From the NCBI GenBank assembly GCA_017847725.1, contig JAGAXW010000027.1:1-50600 (forward strand): a stretch of 50,600 nt of DNA, read 5' to 3'. The position numbers were made by a program, and so were the translations under genes. Shown here piece by piece: positions 31,318 to 40,103 of the stretch. This stretch comes from Prevotella sp. (GTDB taxonomy: Bacteria; Bacteroidota; Bacteroidia; Bacteroidales; Bacteroidaceae). The notes under the pieces are model-generated. The model did no database searches. It was not told where the DNA came from and saw nothing but the letters and a program-made list of their open reading frames with translations. Numbering within the stretch: the stretch's first letter is position 1; the number at the start of each line of letters is the position of its first letter.

Positions 31318-33192
31318 ATGGAGAAGAAAACTTTTGCCGTGCTGGGCATGATGTGTGCCGGATGTGCGGCCAACGTGGAAAAGAGACTGAAGAATACGGA
31401 AGGCGTCAGGAGCGCAGCAGTTAACCTGCCTGCACGCACGGCCTTGGTAGAGTACGACGAACTGCAGACCTCGCCCACCCTGCTGCAGGAAGCACTGGCA
31501 CAGATAGGCTACGACCTGGTGGTCGAGGAAGACCGCAACGTGGAGGCTATCGAGCAGCGGGCCTACAGGGCGCTGCGACTGAAGGTGATTCTCTCGTGGC
31601 TTTTCGCCCTGATGGTGATGAGCATCTCGATGGGCTATATACACTTGGGCACGCACGACGTGGAGAATCAGGTGATGCTCATCCTCGCAGGACTCAACAT
31701 CGCATACTGCGGGCGCCAGTTCTACACGAATGCCGTACGCCAGCTGCTGCACGCCACTGCCAACATGGACACGCTGGTGGCGCTGTCAACGGCCATCTCG
31801 TTTCTCTTCTCCGCCTTCAACACCTTCTGGGGCGACAGCTACTGGGGGGCAAGGGGCATCGAGTGGCACACCTACTTCGACGCCTCTGTGATGATTATCA
31901 GTTTTGTGCTGACGGGCCGACTGCTCGAGGAACACGCCAAGCACGGCACAGCCTCTGCCATACGCAGCCTCATGGGACTGCAGCCTAAGACGGCCCACCT
32001 CATTGCCGACGGCATGCCAGTGGATGCTCCCCTCTCCTCACTGCAGAAAGGCGACACCATCGAGGTGCGGCCCGGCGAGAAGATTCCCGTCGACGGACGC
32101 GTGGTGGGCGACAGCATAGCCCGCGTCGACGAGTCGATGATTACCGGCGAGTCGGTGGCCGTAGAGAAGCGGCAGGGCGACAAGGTGCTGGCAGGCACCA
32201 TCGTCAGCGAGGGCACTTTCCGCTTCAAGGCCGAGGAGGTCGGACAGAAGACCGTCCTGGCCAACATCATCCGCATGGTGCAGGAGGCGCAGGGCTCGAA
32301 GGCTCCCGTGCAGCGGGTGGTCGACAGGATTGCTCTCGTCTTCGTACCGGCCGTGAGTGCAATCGCACTGCTCACCTTCCTGGCATGGTATCTTCTGGGC
32401 GGACAGCAATACCTGCCGCAGGCCGTTCTCTCTGCCGTCTCTGTTCTCGTCATCGCCTGCCCGTGTGCCATGGGACTGGCTACGCCTACGGCGCTGATGG
32501 TGGGCATCGGCAAGGCTGCCGAACTGGGCATCCTCATCAAAGACGCTACGGCACTGGAACAGCTGCGACAAACGGATGCCCTCGTCATCGACAAGACGGG
32601 GACACTGACGGTCCCCGCCAGCCATCCCCAAGAGGGGGAGACACTGAAGCCGCACGCCGCCGAAGCCATGCGACAACTGCACCAGCTGGGCATCGAAGTA
32701 TATATGATGAGTGGCGACAAGGAGGAGCGTGTAGCTCCCATCGCCCGTCAGGCTGGCATCAGCCACTATCGCTCGGAGGTGATGCCGCAAGATAAGGAGG
32801 AACTGGTTCGTGAGCTGCAGGCACAGGGCCGACATGTGGCGATGGCAGGCGACGGCATCAACGACTCGCAGGCCTTGGCACGCGCCGACGTCAGCATCGC
32901 CATGGGGCGCGGCACCGACGTGGCCATGGACGTGGCCCAGGTGACGCTCATGGGCGACGACCTGCGCCGCATAGCCGAGTCGGTCAGTCTCTCCAAGAAG
33001 ACGGTTTCGATGATTCACCAGAATCTCTTCTGGGCCTTCATCTACAACCTCGTTTGCATCCCACTGGCAGCCGGGCTGCCCTATCTCATAGGCCTTCACT
33101 GGCAGATTACGCCCATGTGGGCCTCGGCGCTCATGGCCTTCTCCAGCGTCAGCGTAGTGCTCAACTCACTGCGCCTGAAGTTCACCGCATAA
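31318..33192 (+). CDS. P1B-type heavy-metal ATPase lacking the nucleotide-binding (N) domain
   Basis: 624 residues from ATG 31318; a 5' in-frame GTG at 31267 precedes the promoter and is rejected. HMA domain with MMCAGCAANVEKR, eight hydrophobic segments, the actuator loop with TGES (MITGESVAVEK), the membrane motif CPC (VIACPCAMGLATPTALM) typical of Cu+ pumps, DKTGTLT and GDGINDSQALA with the P domain. Between DKTGTLT and the P-domain stretch leading to YMMSGDKEER there are only ~35 residues; in ordinary CopA about 130 more lie there, forming the N domain with its SEHPL and GxG motifs. The deletion is in frame and the rest is well kept. Whether it can bind ATP is open. Confidence 0.88.
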   Translation: MEKKTFAVLGMMCAGCAANVEKRLKNTEGVRSAAVNLPARTALVEYDELQTSPTLLQEALAQIGYDLVVEEDRNVEAIEQRAYRALRLKVILSWLFALMVMSISMGYIHLGTHDVENQVMLILAGLNIAYCGRQFYTNAVRQLLHATANMDTLVALSTAISFLFSAFNTFWGDSYWGARGIEWHTYFDASVMIISFVLTGRLLEEHAKHGTASAIRSLMGLQPKTAHLIADGMPVDAPLSSLQKGDTIEVRPGEKIPVDGRVVGDSIARVDESMITGESVAVEKRQGDKVLAGTIVSEGTFRFKAEEVGQKTVLANIIRMVQEAQGSKAPVQRVVDRIALVFVPAVSAIALLTFLAWYLLGGQQYLPQAVLSAVSVLVIACPCAMGLATPTALMVGIGKAAELGILIKDATALEQLRQTDALVIDKTGTLTVPASHPQEGETLKPHAAEAMRQLHQLGIEVYMMSGDKEERVAPIARQAGISHYRSEVMPQDKEELVRELQAQGRHVAMAGDGINDSQALARADVSIAMGRGTDVAMDVAQVTLMGDDLRRIAESVSLSKKTVSMIHQNLFWAFIYNLVCIPLAAGLPYLIGLHWQITPMWASALMAFSSVSVVLNSLRLKFTA

Positions 33193-33197
33193 CACGG

Positions 33198-33977
33198 CTA
33201 CCACTCCCTGATACTGGCACGAGCCTCGATGGCGTTCTCTATATCGTCGGGAAGCGAAGGGAAGAAGTCGATGCCCGTGATGCGCTCCACCTCGTCTACC
33301 GTGTTGGCAAACTGGTCGCGACGCTTCGTACCGCCATTGTTGCGTATCACAAAGCCGATGGCCTTAGGCTGGCCTTTCAGACAGAGCACCACCTTGAAGA
33401 AAGCCTCGGGCACCACCACCTTGTTGCGTCCTATCGTGGCGTGCTGCCGGTTCAGCAGTACGGGACCACAGACGATGTACACCTCGCCATACTTCCTCGC
33501 CCACTTACGGCAGTCCTGCTCTATCTTGTTCCACACGCCACTGTTCAGCCCCCTGTCTTGCGGGCACATATTCGTCAGCAGGTTCGACTGGCGCATCGCC
33601 TCCTCGTCCCACTTGTTGTCGCCGGCAGGACACATGTGACCGTGCGACCAGCCACTCTTTCTGTAGTCGGCCTTCGTGGCGCGAGGCAGGGGCACCTCAT
33701 CGTCCTCAAGGTATCCGCCAAAGCGCTTCACCATGCCGTCCGTATGCTCAGCCGTCAGCTTCCAGCCCACCCAGTTGGGTATCTTCGTCCTTCTGTTATA
33801 CGACGTCACATACCCCACCCTCTCCAGCATCTGTTCACCAGCCACGGGTGCTGCCATCTCTAACTGTCCGTCAGCATCGTGGCATGCTACGCTATCTTTC
33901 GTAATATACGAAGCCAACACCGTCGCGCCGCAAAGCGTCAGGGCACCGACAATCACCCATTGCGTAATCTTTTTCAT
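33198..33977 (-). CDS. DNA/RNA non-specific endonuclease (NUC/NucA family), exported
   Basis: 259 residues. N-terminal hydrophobic segment (MKKITQWVIVGALTLCGATV) acts as signal peptide or anchor. The catalytic region reads RKSGWSHGHMCPAGDNKWDE, with the active-site histidine of the DRGHM-type motif (here SHGHM) and later the Mg-binding asparagine in QSNLLTNMCPQ. Family length is normal. It probably degrades nucleic acids in the periplasm or outside the cell. It converges on the ATPase gene with a five-base gap; a TATCTTTG box (34007-34014) lies 29 bases before the ATG. Confidence 0.9.
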   Translation of the reverse strand: MKKITQWVIVGALTLCGATVLASYITKDSVACHDADGQLEMAAPVAGEQMLERVGYVTSYNRRTKIPNWVGWKLTAEHTDGMVKRFGGYLEDDEVPLPRATKADYRKSGWSHGHMCPAGDNKWDEEAMRQSNLLTNMCPQDRGLNSGVWNKIEQDCRKWARKYGEVYIVCGPVLLNRQHATIGRNKVVVPEAFFKVVLCLKGQPKAIGFVIRNNGGTKRRDQFANTVDEVERITGIDFFPSLPDDIENAIEARASIREW

Positions 33978-34090
33978 ATCTCATGCATTTTTCATCGTCT
34001 GTTTTGCAAAGATAGTGAAAAATAACCGAAACACGACCGTTTTTTTCTTTTTTCACTTTATTCTTCGTACCCTTGCCGCAGAAAAAAAAT

Positions 34091-34150
34091 ATGAAGAAAG
34101 AAGTGATTGGCGAAATGGTTCGCTTCGTCTTCAAGCATTTCAAAAAATGA
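34091..34150 (+). CDS. Possible 19-residue peptide
   Basis: ATG 34091 opens MKKEVIGEMVRFVFKHFKK, an amphipathic basic peptide, 15 bases after a TACCCTTG box (34068-34075, one mismatch to consensus). The -33 region is poor. It could be a small membrane-active peptide or chance. Confidence 0.25.
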   Translation: MKKEVIGEMVRFVFKHFKK

Positions 34151-34210
34151 AATGCGTTTCGAAACCACTTAATGGACATCTGCAGACCGTGCGACAGCTG
34201 TGGTAAACAG

Positions 34211-34250
34211 GTGCGACGGTCGTCGCAAGTATGCATAACGGCCGTCGCAC
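34211..34250. repeat. Paired palindromic repeat, copy 1
   Basis: GTGCGACGGTCGTCGCA (34211-34227) and ACGGCCGTCGCAC (34238-34250). Each is part of the palindrome GTGCGACGGCCGTCGCAC, and the two halves can also pair with each other. A matching pair lies at 49936-49975. Located after the C1 peptidase stop. Confidence 0.7.
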
Positions 34251-34285
34251 TATCAAGAAAGGTGTACGCAGATTTTTTTTGTAGA

Positions 34286-35686
34286 TTATTCATCCATCTG
34301 GAAGAGAGGATCTTCTGGCATAACCATAAGGGGCTTCTGCTCGTAGTCTTTCAGCAGCTTGTCGGAGACGTATTTCTTGTCGACGACAAGGCGGAACATG
34401 TACTCGCGGAACCAGCGGGCCGTCATGATGATACAGCCGTTATGACCTGAGTCCGAGCCCCAGGAGTTCTCGACCTTCCACTTCAAGGGCTGCCCCTGTG
34501 CGTCGAGGTCGACGGCTGTGAGGGTCATGGCATGGGTGGAGCCGCTGTCGAAGGTGGAGATGCGCTCTGCCTTGTTCATGCCGAACGTGGTGTTGAAGAG
34601 TGAGGCGTAGTCGAAGTTCTCTGTGTCAGCATAGCCACGCTTGCGGTCGAGCTGTTTGCCTACGTCGTAGGAACTGTAGAGCTTGCGGCCGTCCTTCAGC
34701 GAGGCAATGGCGAGTTTCTCTATTTCCTCCATGGGCAGGTTGAGGTACTTCCAGTTGTGGCCGTCGTAGACGTGACGGTCGTACTCTACCTCGAAGGTCT
34801 TGTAGTATTCGCGACGCGGGTCGTTCATCACCATGATGAAACTGCCGTTGAGGGGGCCGCCTACGGTCTCCTGATAGAAGGTCTTGGGGGTGTACTTCTT
34901 GGCTGCTGTCAGAGCCTTGCCGTTCTTGTTCTTGAAGGCGTAGGTGAACTCCTTGACGGGCTCGCCCAGGGTGATGACGAGCATGTGGTAGACTTCGGAG
35001 AGCATCTCCGTCTTGCGCTTCTGGATGTCGGCAGCCTTCTTGCCGTCGGCTACCATTCGGCGCAACTGGAGCCCAAACTCGCGCAGTTTGGACTGGATGG
35101 TCTTCGACAGGCGCGAGGTATTCTCGGCCGAGTAGGTCTCGGGCTGTACCTCAGTGGGCACAAGGCCGTACTTCTCGGCCAGGTCGGCTACGCCGCAGAA
35201 GGTGCCTCCGTCACCCAGTGGATGATGGAAGAAAAACTGTACGCGCTGGTCGTCGATGGGTTTCTTGGCAGTCTCAATGACGCCCTGCAGCATGAGGTTC
35301 GACTTCTCGAGCTGATCCCAGAAGAAGAGATAGTCTTGCGAGAAGGTGACGCTGAGCGAGTCGGTACGCTTGGCAAAATTGGCGCGCAACACGTTGAGTC
35401 CGCTGAACATCCAGCAGCGTCCGCTGGACTTCTGGTTGGTGATGGACTGTTTCTTGGTCTCTACGCTGAAGTAGGTGTCCAGGGCCTTGGCATTAGCCTG
35501 GTTCTTGGCCAGATTGTCGATGGCATTAGCAGCGAGGGCGTTGCGCAGCGCCTTGTCGGCTGCGCTGGGTGCGTTCTGCTGCTGAATCTGGGCTAACATC
35601 TGGGGCGTGATGCCTCCGTTCTTGCTTTGGGCAGCCATGGTGAGGGCCATCGCCAGGGCAGCCATACTCATAAATACTTTTTTCAT
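34286..35686 (-). CDS. C1-family cysteine peptidase (bleomycin hydrolase / PepC-like), exported
   Basis: 466 residues with signal peptide MKKVFMSMAALAMALTMAAQ. The papain-like catalytic residues are present: Cys in NQKSSGRCWMFSGLNVLR (about residue 92), His in FDSGSTHAMTLTAVDL and Asn in KWKVENSWGSDSGHNGC. The family acts as an aminopeptidase. The signal peptide places it in the periplasm, unlike cytosolic PepC of Firmicutes. It follows the M48 protease gene by 20 bases, so the two may be co-transcribed as an envelope peptide-processing unit. Confidence 0.93.
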   Translation of the reverse strand: MKKVFMSMAALAMALTMAAQSKNGGITPQMLAQIQQQNAPSAADKALRNALAANAIDNLAKNQANAKALDTYFSVETKKQSITNQKSSGRCWMFSGLNVLRANFAKRTDSLSVTFSQDYLFFWDQLEKSNLMLQGVIETAKKPIDDQRVQFFFHHPLGDGGTFCGVADLAEKYGLVPTEVQPETYSAENTSRLSKTIQSKLREFGLQLRRMVADGKKAADIQKRKTEMLSEVYHMLVITLGEPVKEFTYAFKNKNGKALTAAKKYTPKTFYQETVGGPLNGSFIMVMNDPRREYYKTFEVEYDRHVYDGHNWKYLNLPMEEIEKLAIASLKDGRKLYSSYDVGKQLDRKRGYADTENFDYASLFNTTFGMNKAERISTFDSGSTHAMTLTAVDLDAQGQPLKWKVENSWGSDSGHNGCIIMTARWFREYMFRLVVDKKYVSDKLLKDYEQKPLMVMPEDPLFQMDE

Positions 35687-35706
35687 AGATGTGTTGGAGT
35701 GTTAGG

Positions 35707-36594
35707 TTATTTTGACTTGATATGGATTGTCCTCTCTACTGTTCTGCGGCGGCCTGTCGACTTGGAGGCGGCCGTTACGGTGACGGAGGGTTTGTAATAC
35801 TTCTTGGCCTCAGGCATCCACTCGCGGATGTGGCGAATGCGGGTGTTGTCGGTGGGGTGGTCGCTGAAGATAGACGACGAGCCTCCGCCCGTGGCGCTCG
35901 ACATGCGCTGCCAGAAGGCCACAGCCACCTGGGGGTCGTAGCCTGCCATGGCGGCAAATATCAGTCCCATGTGGTCGGCCTCACTCTCCTGACTGCGCGA
36001 GAATCCTGCTGTAAAGGCCTTGCTGCCCAGGCCCAAGGCTACCTGGCCCAACTGCTGCACACCTGAGCTGACGCCTGCCCCTGCGGCCACTGCGCTCAGG
36101 ATGTTGACACCGTACTGCTGCTTGTAGGCATTGCTGAGGCGCTCGGCCGAGTGCTTGGCTACGGCGTGGGCTATCTCGTGTCCCAACACGATGGCCAGCG
36201 ACGCCTCGTCGCGCGTGACGGGCAGTAGTCCTTCGTAGACAACTATCTTACCACCTGGCATGCAGAAGGCGTTCACCTGCTTGTCCTGCACGAGGTTGAA
36301 CTCCCACTGATACTGCGATACTTCGCTGCCCAGGCCGTTGTTATTGAGATAGCTGACAACGGCAGATGCCAGTCTCTGCCCTACTCGCTTCACCATCTCT
36401 GTGTTGGCGGCATCCGTGGAGCGCTTGGCTGACTGCATATATTCCCTGTACTGCTGGTTGCTCAGACTGAGTACCTGCTCGTCGCTGACCAGCAGGTTCT
36501 GCTTGCGCCCTGTGATGGGCACGGTCGACGTCGTGCCGCAGCTCACCAGCAGGGCTGCGACGACGGATAAGAGAAAAAGTCGGATATTACGCAT
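35707..36594 (-). CDS. M48-family metalloprotease lipoprotein
   Basis: 295 residues. Lipoprotein signal with lipobox LLVSC (Cys 19). Zinc motif HEIAH (His 139, Glu 140, His 143, in IVLGHEIAHAVAKHSAERLS) with the third ligand in RSQESEADHMGLIFAA. The layout is like the periplasmic part of LoiP/YggG or BepA, an outer-membrane quality-control protease. A promoter (TTTG, 20 bases, TATTTTTG at 36613-36620) precedes it. It is upstream of the C1 peptidase in the same direction. Confidence 0.92.
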   Translation of the reverse strand: MRNIRLFLLSVVAALLVSCGTTSTVPITGRKQNLLVSDEQVLSLSNQQYREYMQSAKRSTDAANTEMVKRVGQRLASAVVSYLNNNGLGSEVSQYQWEFNLVQDKQVNAFCMPGGKIVVYEGLLPVTRDEASLAIVLGHEIAHAVAKHSAERLSNAYKQQYGVNILSAVAAGAGVSSGVQQLGQVALGLGSKAFTAGFSRSQESEADHMGLIFAAMAGYDPQVAVAFWQRMSSATGGGSSSIFSDHPTDNTRIRHIREWMPEAKKYYKPSVTVTAASKSTGRRRTVERTIHIKSK

Positions 36595-36612
36595 TTGTAT
36601 ATTATATTTTCT

Positions 36613-36644
36613 GCAAAAATAAAACTTTTCCCGCTCACTACCAA
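36613..36644 (-). promoter_or_regulatory. Promoter of the M48 protease gene
   Basis: Minus strand TTTG, 20 bases, TATTTTTG (36613-36620). The start codon is 18 bases after the -7 box. Confidence 0.65.
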
Positions 36645-36666
36645 ATTTTTCGACTATTTATGTACA

Positions 36667-36702
36667 CAAAAAAGGCTGCAACCCTGACGGCTGCAGCCTT
36701 TG
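36667..36702 (-). terminator. Intrinsic terminator after the 119-residue exported protein gene
   Basis: Minus strand AAAGGCTGCA, a short loop, TGCAGCCTTT, then a T run (36668-36673). It sits ~35 bases after the stop at 36736. Confidence 0.85.
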
Positions 36703-36735
36703 CTAAAATTCAAAACACACTAATACTAACTAAAA

Positions 36736-37095
36736 CTACTTCAAACCACGGTTGCTGAGGGTGATGTTCAGCAGCATCAGGTACTTGCGATACTGTTCGC
36801 TGTTGAGGATGTAGTTCATGTAGGCAAGGTCCTTCTTGATAGCCTTGTCGACCTTCTGGTCGCGCTCTTCCTTACCATACTGTGCAGCAAACATCATCTC
36901 GGCACTGAAGGTCTTGTGAATCTCTGCAACACTCTCCATCTGATCCTGCGACAGGCCAAGCGCCATACCGAGTTTTTCAATGTTGACGGTCATGTTGTAA
37001 GCCTCCGTCGTATTCAGATTAGCTGCACTTTCGTTCTCAGCAAATGTCATTGTCATGCTCATCAGAGCAACAAGCGTAAGAATAATCTTTTTCAT
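36736..37095 (-). CDS. Small exported helical protein of unknown function
   Basis: 119 residues. Signal peptide MKKIILTLVALMSMTMTFA, then a mostly helical ~98-residue chain (EKLGMALGLSQDQMESVAEI, KEERDQKVDKAIKKDLAYMN). The layout recalls Spy/CpxP-like periplasmic proteins in size and helicity, but no LTxxQ motif is seen, so that is only a comparison. Own promoter (TTTG at 37208-37211, 20 bases, TACCTTTG at 37180-37187), an ~80-base leader and its own terminator make it a single-gene unit. Confidence 0.75.
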   Translation of the reverse strand: MKKIILTLVALMSMTMTFAENESAANLNTTEAYNMTVNIEKLGMALGLSQDQMESVAEIHKTFSAEMMFAAQYGKEERDQKVDKAIKKDLAYMNYILNSEQYRKYLMLLNITLSNRGLK

Positions 37096-37179
37096 TTTCG
37101 TTACCCTTTCTTTTTTTAATTCTTAATCTTTTTACTTTTTTTCTCTTGTCACCAGATGTTTTTGTTCTGATTGACGATG

Positions 37180-37211
37180 CAAAGGTACGGCAAATTTACA
37201 TACACTCCAAA
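37180..37211 (-). promoter_or_regulatory. Promoter of the small exported protein gene
   Basis: Minus strand TTTG (37208-37211), 20 bases, TACCTTTG (37180-37187). Confidence 0.75.
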
Positions 37212-37248
37212 CTTTTTGATGAATTGTTTGCGCACACAGACCGAATTC

Positions 37249-37292
37249 TTGACCTCTGTCAAAGAAAGCCCACAATCCTTGACTTGCGTCAA
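37249..37292. promoter_or_regulatory. Two TTGAC-N4-GTCAA palindromes spaced three helical turns apart
   Basis: TTGACctctGTCAA (37249-37262) and TTGACttgcGTCAA (37279-37292) have centres exactly 30 bases apart, between the divergent promoters of the small exported protein gene and slyD. This has the form of paired operator sites for a dimeric regulator. Confidence 0.6.
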
Positions 37293-37316
37293 AATGAAAG
37301 AAAAAACGGTATTTCT

Positions 37317-37348
37317 TTTGGCTTTTTGCTTGAATTACCGTACCTTTG
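37317..37348 (+). promoter_or_regulatory. Promoter of slyD-aroC
   Basis: TTTG (37317-37320), 20 bases, TACCTTTG (37341-37348). The ATG is 25 bases after the -7 box. Confidence 0.75.
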
Positions 37349-37373
37349 CGAACAAATTATATATATAAGGTAT

Positions 37374-37940
37374 ATGAACAATCAGACTAACAAGCGTATT
37401 GCCGTGTCGTACAAGCTCTACGTAGACGGCGACAAAGGCAAGGAACTGGTGGAAGAGACCTCTGCCGAACAGCCTTTCGAGTTTATCAGCGGATTCGGTT
37501 TCGCGCTGGATGCCTTTGAGGAAATCATCACCCAGAAGGCCAAGGGCGAGGACTTCAGTTTTGCACTCACCAAGGAGCAGGCCTATGGCGAATATCACGA
37601 CGACTACGTACTCGACCTGGATCGCGAGACGTTCTGCATAGACGGTAAGTTCGACGCAGAGCACATCTACACCGACGCCATTGTGCCCCTACAGAACGAG
37701 GAGGGACAGCGCTTCAACGGCCGCGTGCTGGAGGTAGGCGCAGAGAAGGTGAAGATAGACATGAACCATCCGCTGGCCGGCGAGACGCTCTACTTTGAAG
37801 GCAAGGTATTGGAGAATCGCGATGCCACCAAAGAGGAAGTAGACCGCCTCATCAAGCACATGACGGGCGGATGCGGAGGCTGCGGAGGAGGATGCAAAGG
37901 CGGCAACTGCGACGACGGATGCTGCGGAGGGTGCAACTGA
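37374..37940 (+). CDS. slyD: FKBP-type peptidyl-prolyl isomerase, SlyD-like, with Cys-rich metal-binding tail
   Basis: 188 residues from ATG 37374; upstream in-frame codons lie across the promoter. FKBP domain with the inserted IF (chaperone) flap: [40 protein letters not shown], and the return strand [20 protein letters not shown]. The last ~24 residues ([20 protein letters not shown]) hold eight cysteines and would bind Ni2+ or Zn2+. The enzyme assists folding in the cytosol. aroC follows after 14 bases. The paired palindromes upstream suggest regulation. Confidence 0.92.
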   Translation: MNNQTNKRIAVSYKLYVDGDKGKELVEETSAEQPFEFISGFGFALDAFEEIITQKAKGEDFSFALTKEQAYGEYHDDYVLDLDRETFCIDGKFDAEHIYTDAIVPLQNEEGQRFNGRVLEVGAEKVKIDMNHPLAGETLYFEGKVLENRDATKEEVDRLIKHMTGGCGGCGGGCKGGNCDDGCCGGCN

Positions 37941-37954
37941 CTGTTGGAAAAAAG

Positions 37955-39025
37955 ATGAACACGATAGGACAGATATTCAGACTGACCACCTTTGGCGAAA
38001 GCCACGGCGAGGCCATCGGAGGCGTCGTCGACGGCATGCCGGCCGGCATCAGTGTCGACGTACAGGAAATACAACGCGAACTGAACAGGCGGCGGCCAGG
38101 ACAGAGCAGTATCACGACAGCACGCAACGAGGCCGATCAGGTAGAACTGCTCAGCGGGGTCTTTGAGGGAAAGTCGACAGGATGCCCCATCGGCTTCGTA
38201 GTACGTAACACCAATCAGCACTCGGGCGACTATGACAATATGCGCGAACTATACCGCCCGTCGCATGCCGACTTCACATACACTCAGAAGTACGGTCTGC
38301 GTGACCATCGTGGCGGTGGGCGCTCGTCGGCCAGAATCACCATCAGCCGCTGTGTAGCCGGAGCACTGGCTAAGATGGCCCTGCGACAGCTGGGCATCAG
38401 CATCACGGCCTATACATCGCAGGTGGGCAACATCTGTCTGGACCACAACTACAACCACTACGACCTGGCAATGGCAGAAACCAATGCCGTACGCTGCCCC
38501 GACCAGCAAAAGGCAGCAGAGATGATACGACTCATCGAGACGGTAAAGGCTGAGGGCGACACCATCGGCGGCATCATCACCTGCGTCGTCAAAGGGTGTC
38601 CCGCCGGACTGGGCGAACCAGAATTCGGCAAGCTGCACGCCACGCTTGGCGCTGCCATGCTAAGCATCAACGCCGTGAAGGGCTTTGAATATGGTGAAGG
38701 CTTTGCCGGAGCAAGTCAGCGAGGATCGGAACAGAACGACCGCTTCCTGCCGACATCGCCCATCACCACGGCAACCAACCATAGCGGAGGCATACAAGGC
38801 GGCATCTCCAACGGACAAGACATATACTTCCGCGTAGCCTTCAAACCTGTAGCTACCCTACTCCGCGAACAGCAGACTGTGACGACAGAAGGTAGGGAGA
38901 CCACGCTGAAGGCTAAGGGCCGACACGATCCGTGTGTGCTCCCAAGAGCCGTACCCGTTGTAGAAGACATGGCTGCAATCGTTATTTTAGATGCTTATTT
39001 GGTCAATAAGGCGGTTATATTGTAA
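37955..39025 (+). CDS. aroC: Chorismate synthase
   Basis: 356 residues from ATG 37955 ([20 protein letters not shown]). Reads with no break through [62 protein letters not shown] and the C-terminal [20 protein letters not shown]. It needs reduced FMN and makes chorismate, the substrate used by the DAHP synthase/chorismate mutase fusion and pheA encoded at 27,685-30,782. It lies 14 bases after slyD and is probably co-transcribed. Confidence 0.97.
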   Translation: MNTIGQIFRLTTFGESHGEAIGGVVDGMPAGISVDVQEIQRELNRRRPGQSSITTARNEADQVELLSGVFEGKSTGCPIGFVVRNTNQHSGDYDNMRELYRPSHADFTYTQKYGLRDHRGGGRSSARITISRCVAGALAKMALRQLGISITAYTSQVGNICLDHNYNHYDLAMAETNAVRCPDQQKAAEMIRLIETVKAEGDTIGGIITCVVKGCPAGLGEPEFGKLHATLGAAMLSINAVKGFEYGEGFAGASQRGSEQNDRFLPTSPITTATNHSGGIQGGISNGQDIYFRVAFKPVATLLREQQTVTTEGRETTLKAKGRHDPCVLPRAVPVVEDMAAIVILDAYLVNKAVIL

Positions 39026-39064
39026 CAAAAATGCAAGTAATTGCAAAAAAAATCACGAAATCTA

Positions 39065-39094
39065 TTGCAGTTTAAAAAAATTGTACTATCTTTG
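39065..39094 (+). promoter_or_regulatory. Promoter of a probable small RNA
   Basis: TTG (39065-39067), 19 bases, TATCTTTG (39087-39094). No coding sequence follows on this strand before the terminator at 39163-39197. Confidence 0.65.
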
Positions 39095-39099
39095 CAATG

Positions 39100-39197
39100 C
39101 TATTCAGGGTTTGTGAAAATCCTAATATGCTTTAGTTAAGTCTAGTTTAGTTTTTGTGTTGGTTGAGGGCGGCTGATTGGCCGCCCTCAAATTTTCT
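39100..39197 (+). ncRNA. Probable ~95-base small RNA with its own promoter and terminator
   Basis: The predicted transcript begins ~39099-39102 and ends in a perfect 11-base stem TTGAGGGCGGC (39163-39173) / GCCGCCCTCAA (39180-39190) followed by ATTTTCT. The only ATG (39127-39129) is followed by a stop after one codon. The ~60 bases before the terminator are A/T-rich and free of strong structure, which suits a trans-acting regulator. The stem would also work on the opposite strand for pyrD, though the A-run there is weaker. Confidence 0.6.
39163..39197 (+). terminator. Terminator of the small RNA (possibly also ending pyrD)
   Basis: 11-base perfect stem, 6-base loop TGATTG, T-rich tail. GC-rich and convincing. 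Confidence 0.8.
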
Positions 39198-40103
39198 CTA
39201 TATACATCCCACTATTTCATCGACTGATTGACAGCCGTGGGCATCGAGCCAGTCAGCAATGCCGTCGCGCACCTTGATGGTGACTGAAGGGTCGAGGAAG
39301 TTGGCCGTACCTATCTCAATAGCCGTAGCACCCGCCATAAGAAACTCGATAGCATCAGTAGCTGTAGAGATGCCACCCAGACCCACGACAGGAATCTTGA
39401 CGGCCTTGGCCACCTGCCATACCATGCGAAGAGCCACAGGCTTGACACAAGGCCCGCTCAGGCCTCCCGTGCCGATGCTGAGCAGCGAGCGGCGCTTCTC
39501 TATGTCGATGGCCATACCCATCAAGGTGTTGATGAGTGACACACTGTCGGCTCCCTGGGCCTCACAGGCACGTGCGATGTCAGCAATATTGGTGACGTTG
39601 GGCGATAGTTTGACTATCAGGGTCTTATGATAACGGGCACGAACAGCCTTGACCACGCTCTCTGCACCAGCACAGGTGACGCCAAAGGCCATGCCGCCGT
39701 CTTTCACATTGGGACACGAAATATTGAGCTCGATAGCGGGAATCCTGTCAAGGACATCTATTCGCGCAGCACACTCAGCATAATCGTCGGGCGACGAGCC
39801 ACTGACATTGACTATCATATTGGTGTCAATATCCTTAATCTGAGGGTAGATGTGCTCACAGAAGTAGTCGACGCCCTTGTTTTGCAGCCCCACACAGTTG
39901 AGCATGCCCTGCGCTGTCTCTGCCATGCGCGGATAGTCATTACCTTCGCGAGGGTGTAGCGTGGTGCCTTTGACAATGATGCCACCCAGTCCGTCGAGCG
40001 GAATGAAATCTTGAAACTCCAGGCCATAGCCAAAGGTTCCTGAGGCCGTCATCACTGGATTTTTCAGTGCAAGGCTGCCTATATTGACGTTTAATCTTGC
40101 CAT
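39198..40103 (-). CDS. pyrD: Dihydroorotate dehydrogenase B, catalytic subunit
   Basis: 301 residues of the class 1B type. It oxidises dihydroorotate to orotate in pyrimidine synthesis with FMN. Motifs: [31 protein letters not shown] with the catalytic cysteine, [31 protein letters not shown] and [20 protein letters not shown]. It overlaps pyrK by 13 bases; the two form the heterotetramer with NAD+ as final acceptor. It ends at the small RNA terminator. Confidence 0.95.
   Translation of the reverse strand: MARLNVNIGSLALKNPVMTASGTFGYGLEFQDFIPLDGLGGIIVKGTTLHPREGNDYPRMAETAQGMLNCVGLQNKGVDYFCEHIYPQIKDIDTNMIVNVSGSSPDDYAECAARIDVLDRIPAIELNISCPNVKDGGMAFGVTCAGAESVVKAVRARYHKTLIVKLSPNVTNIADIARACEAQGADSVSLINTLMGMAIDIEKRRSLLSIGTGGLSGPCVKPVALRMVWQVAKAVKIPVVGLGGISTATDAIEFLMAGATAIEIGTANFLDPSVTIKVRDGIADWLDAHGCQSVDEIVGCI

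Noticed and set aside
37146-37373. Longer start for slyD within 37146-37373
   Set aside because: This part overlaps the promoter and the twin operators; ATG 37374 gives the expected FKBP N-terminus.
37871-37954. Longer start for aroC
   Set aside because: The extra codons are an arginine-rich shadow of the slyD Cys-rich tail; ATG 37955 matches the chorismate synthase N-terminus.
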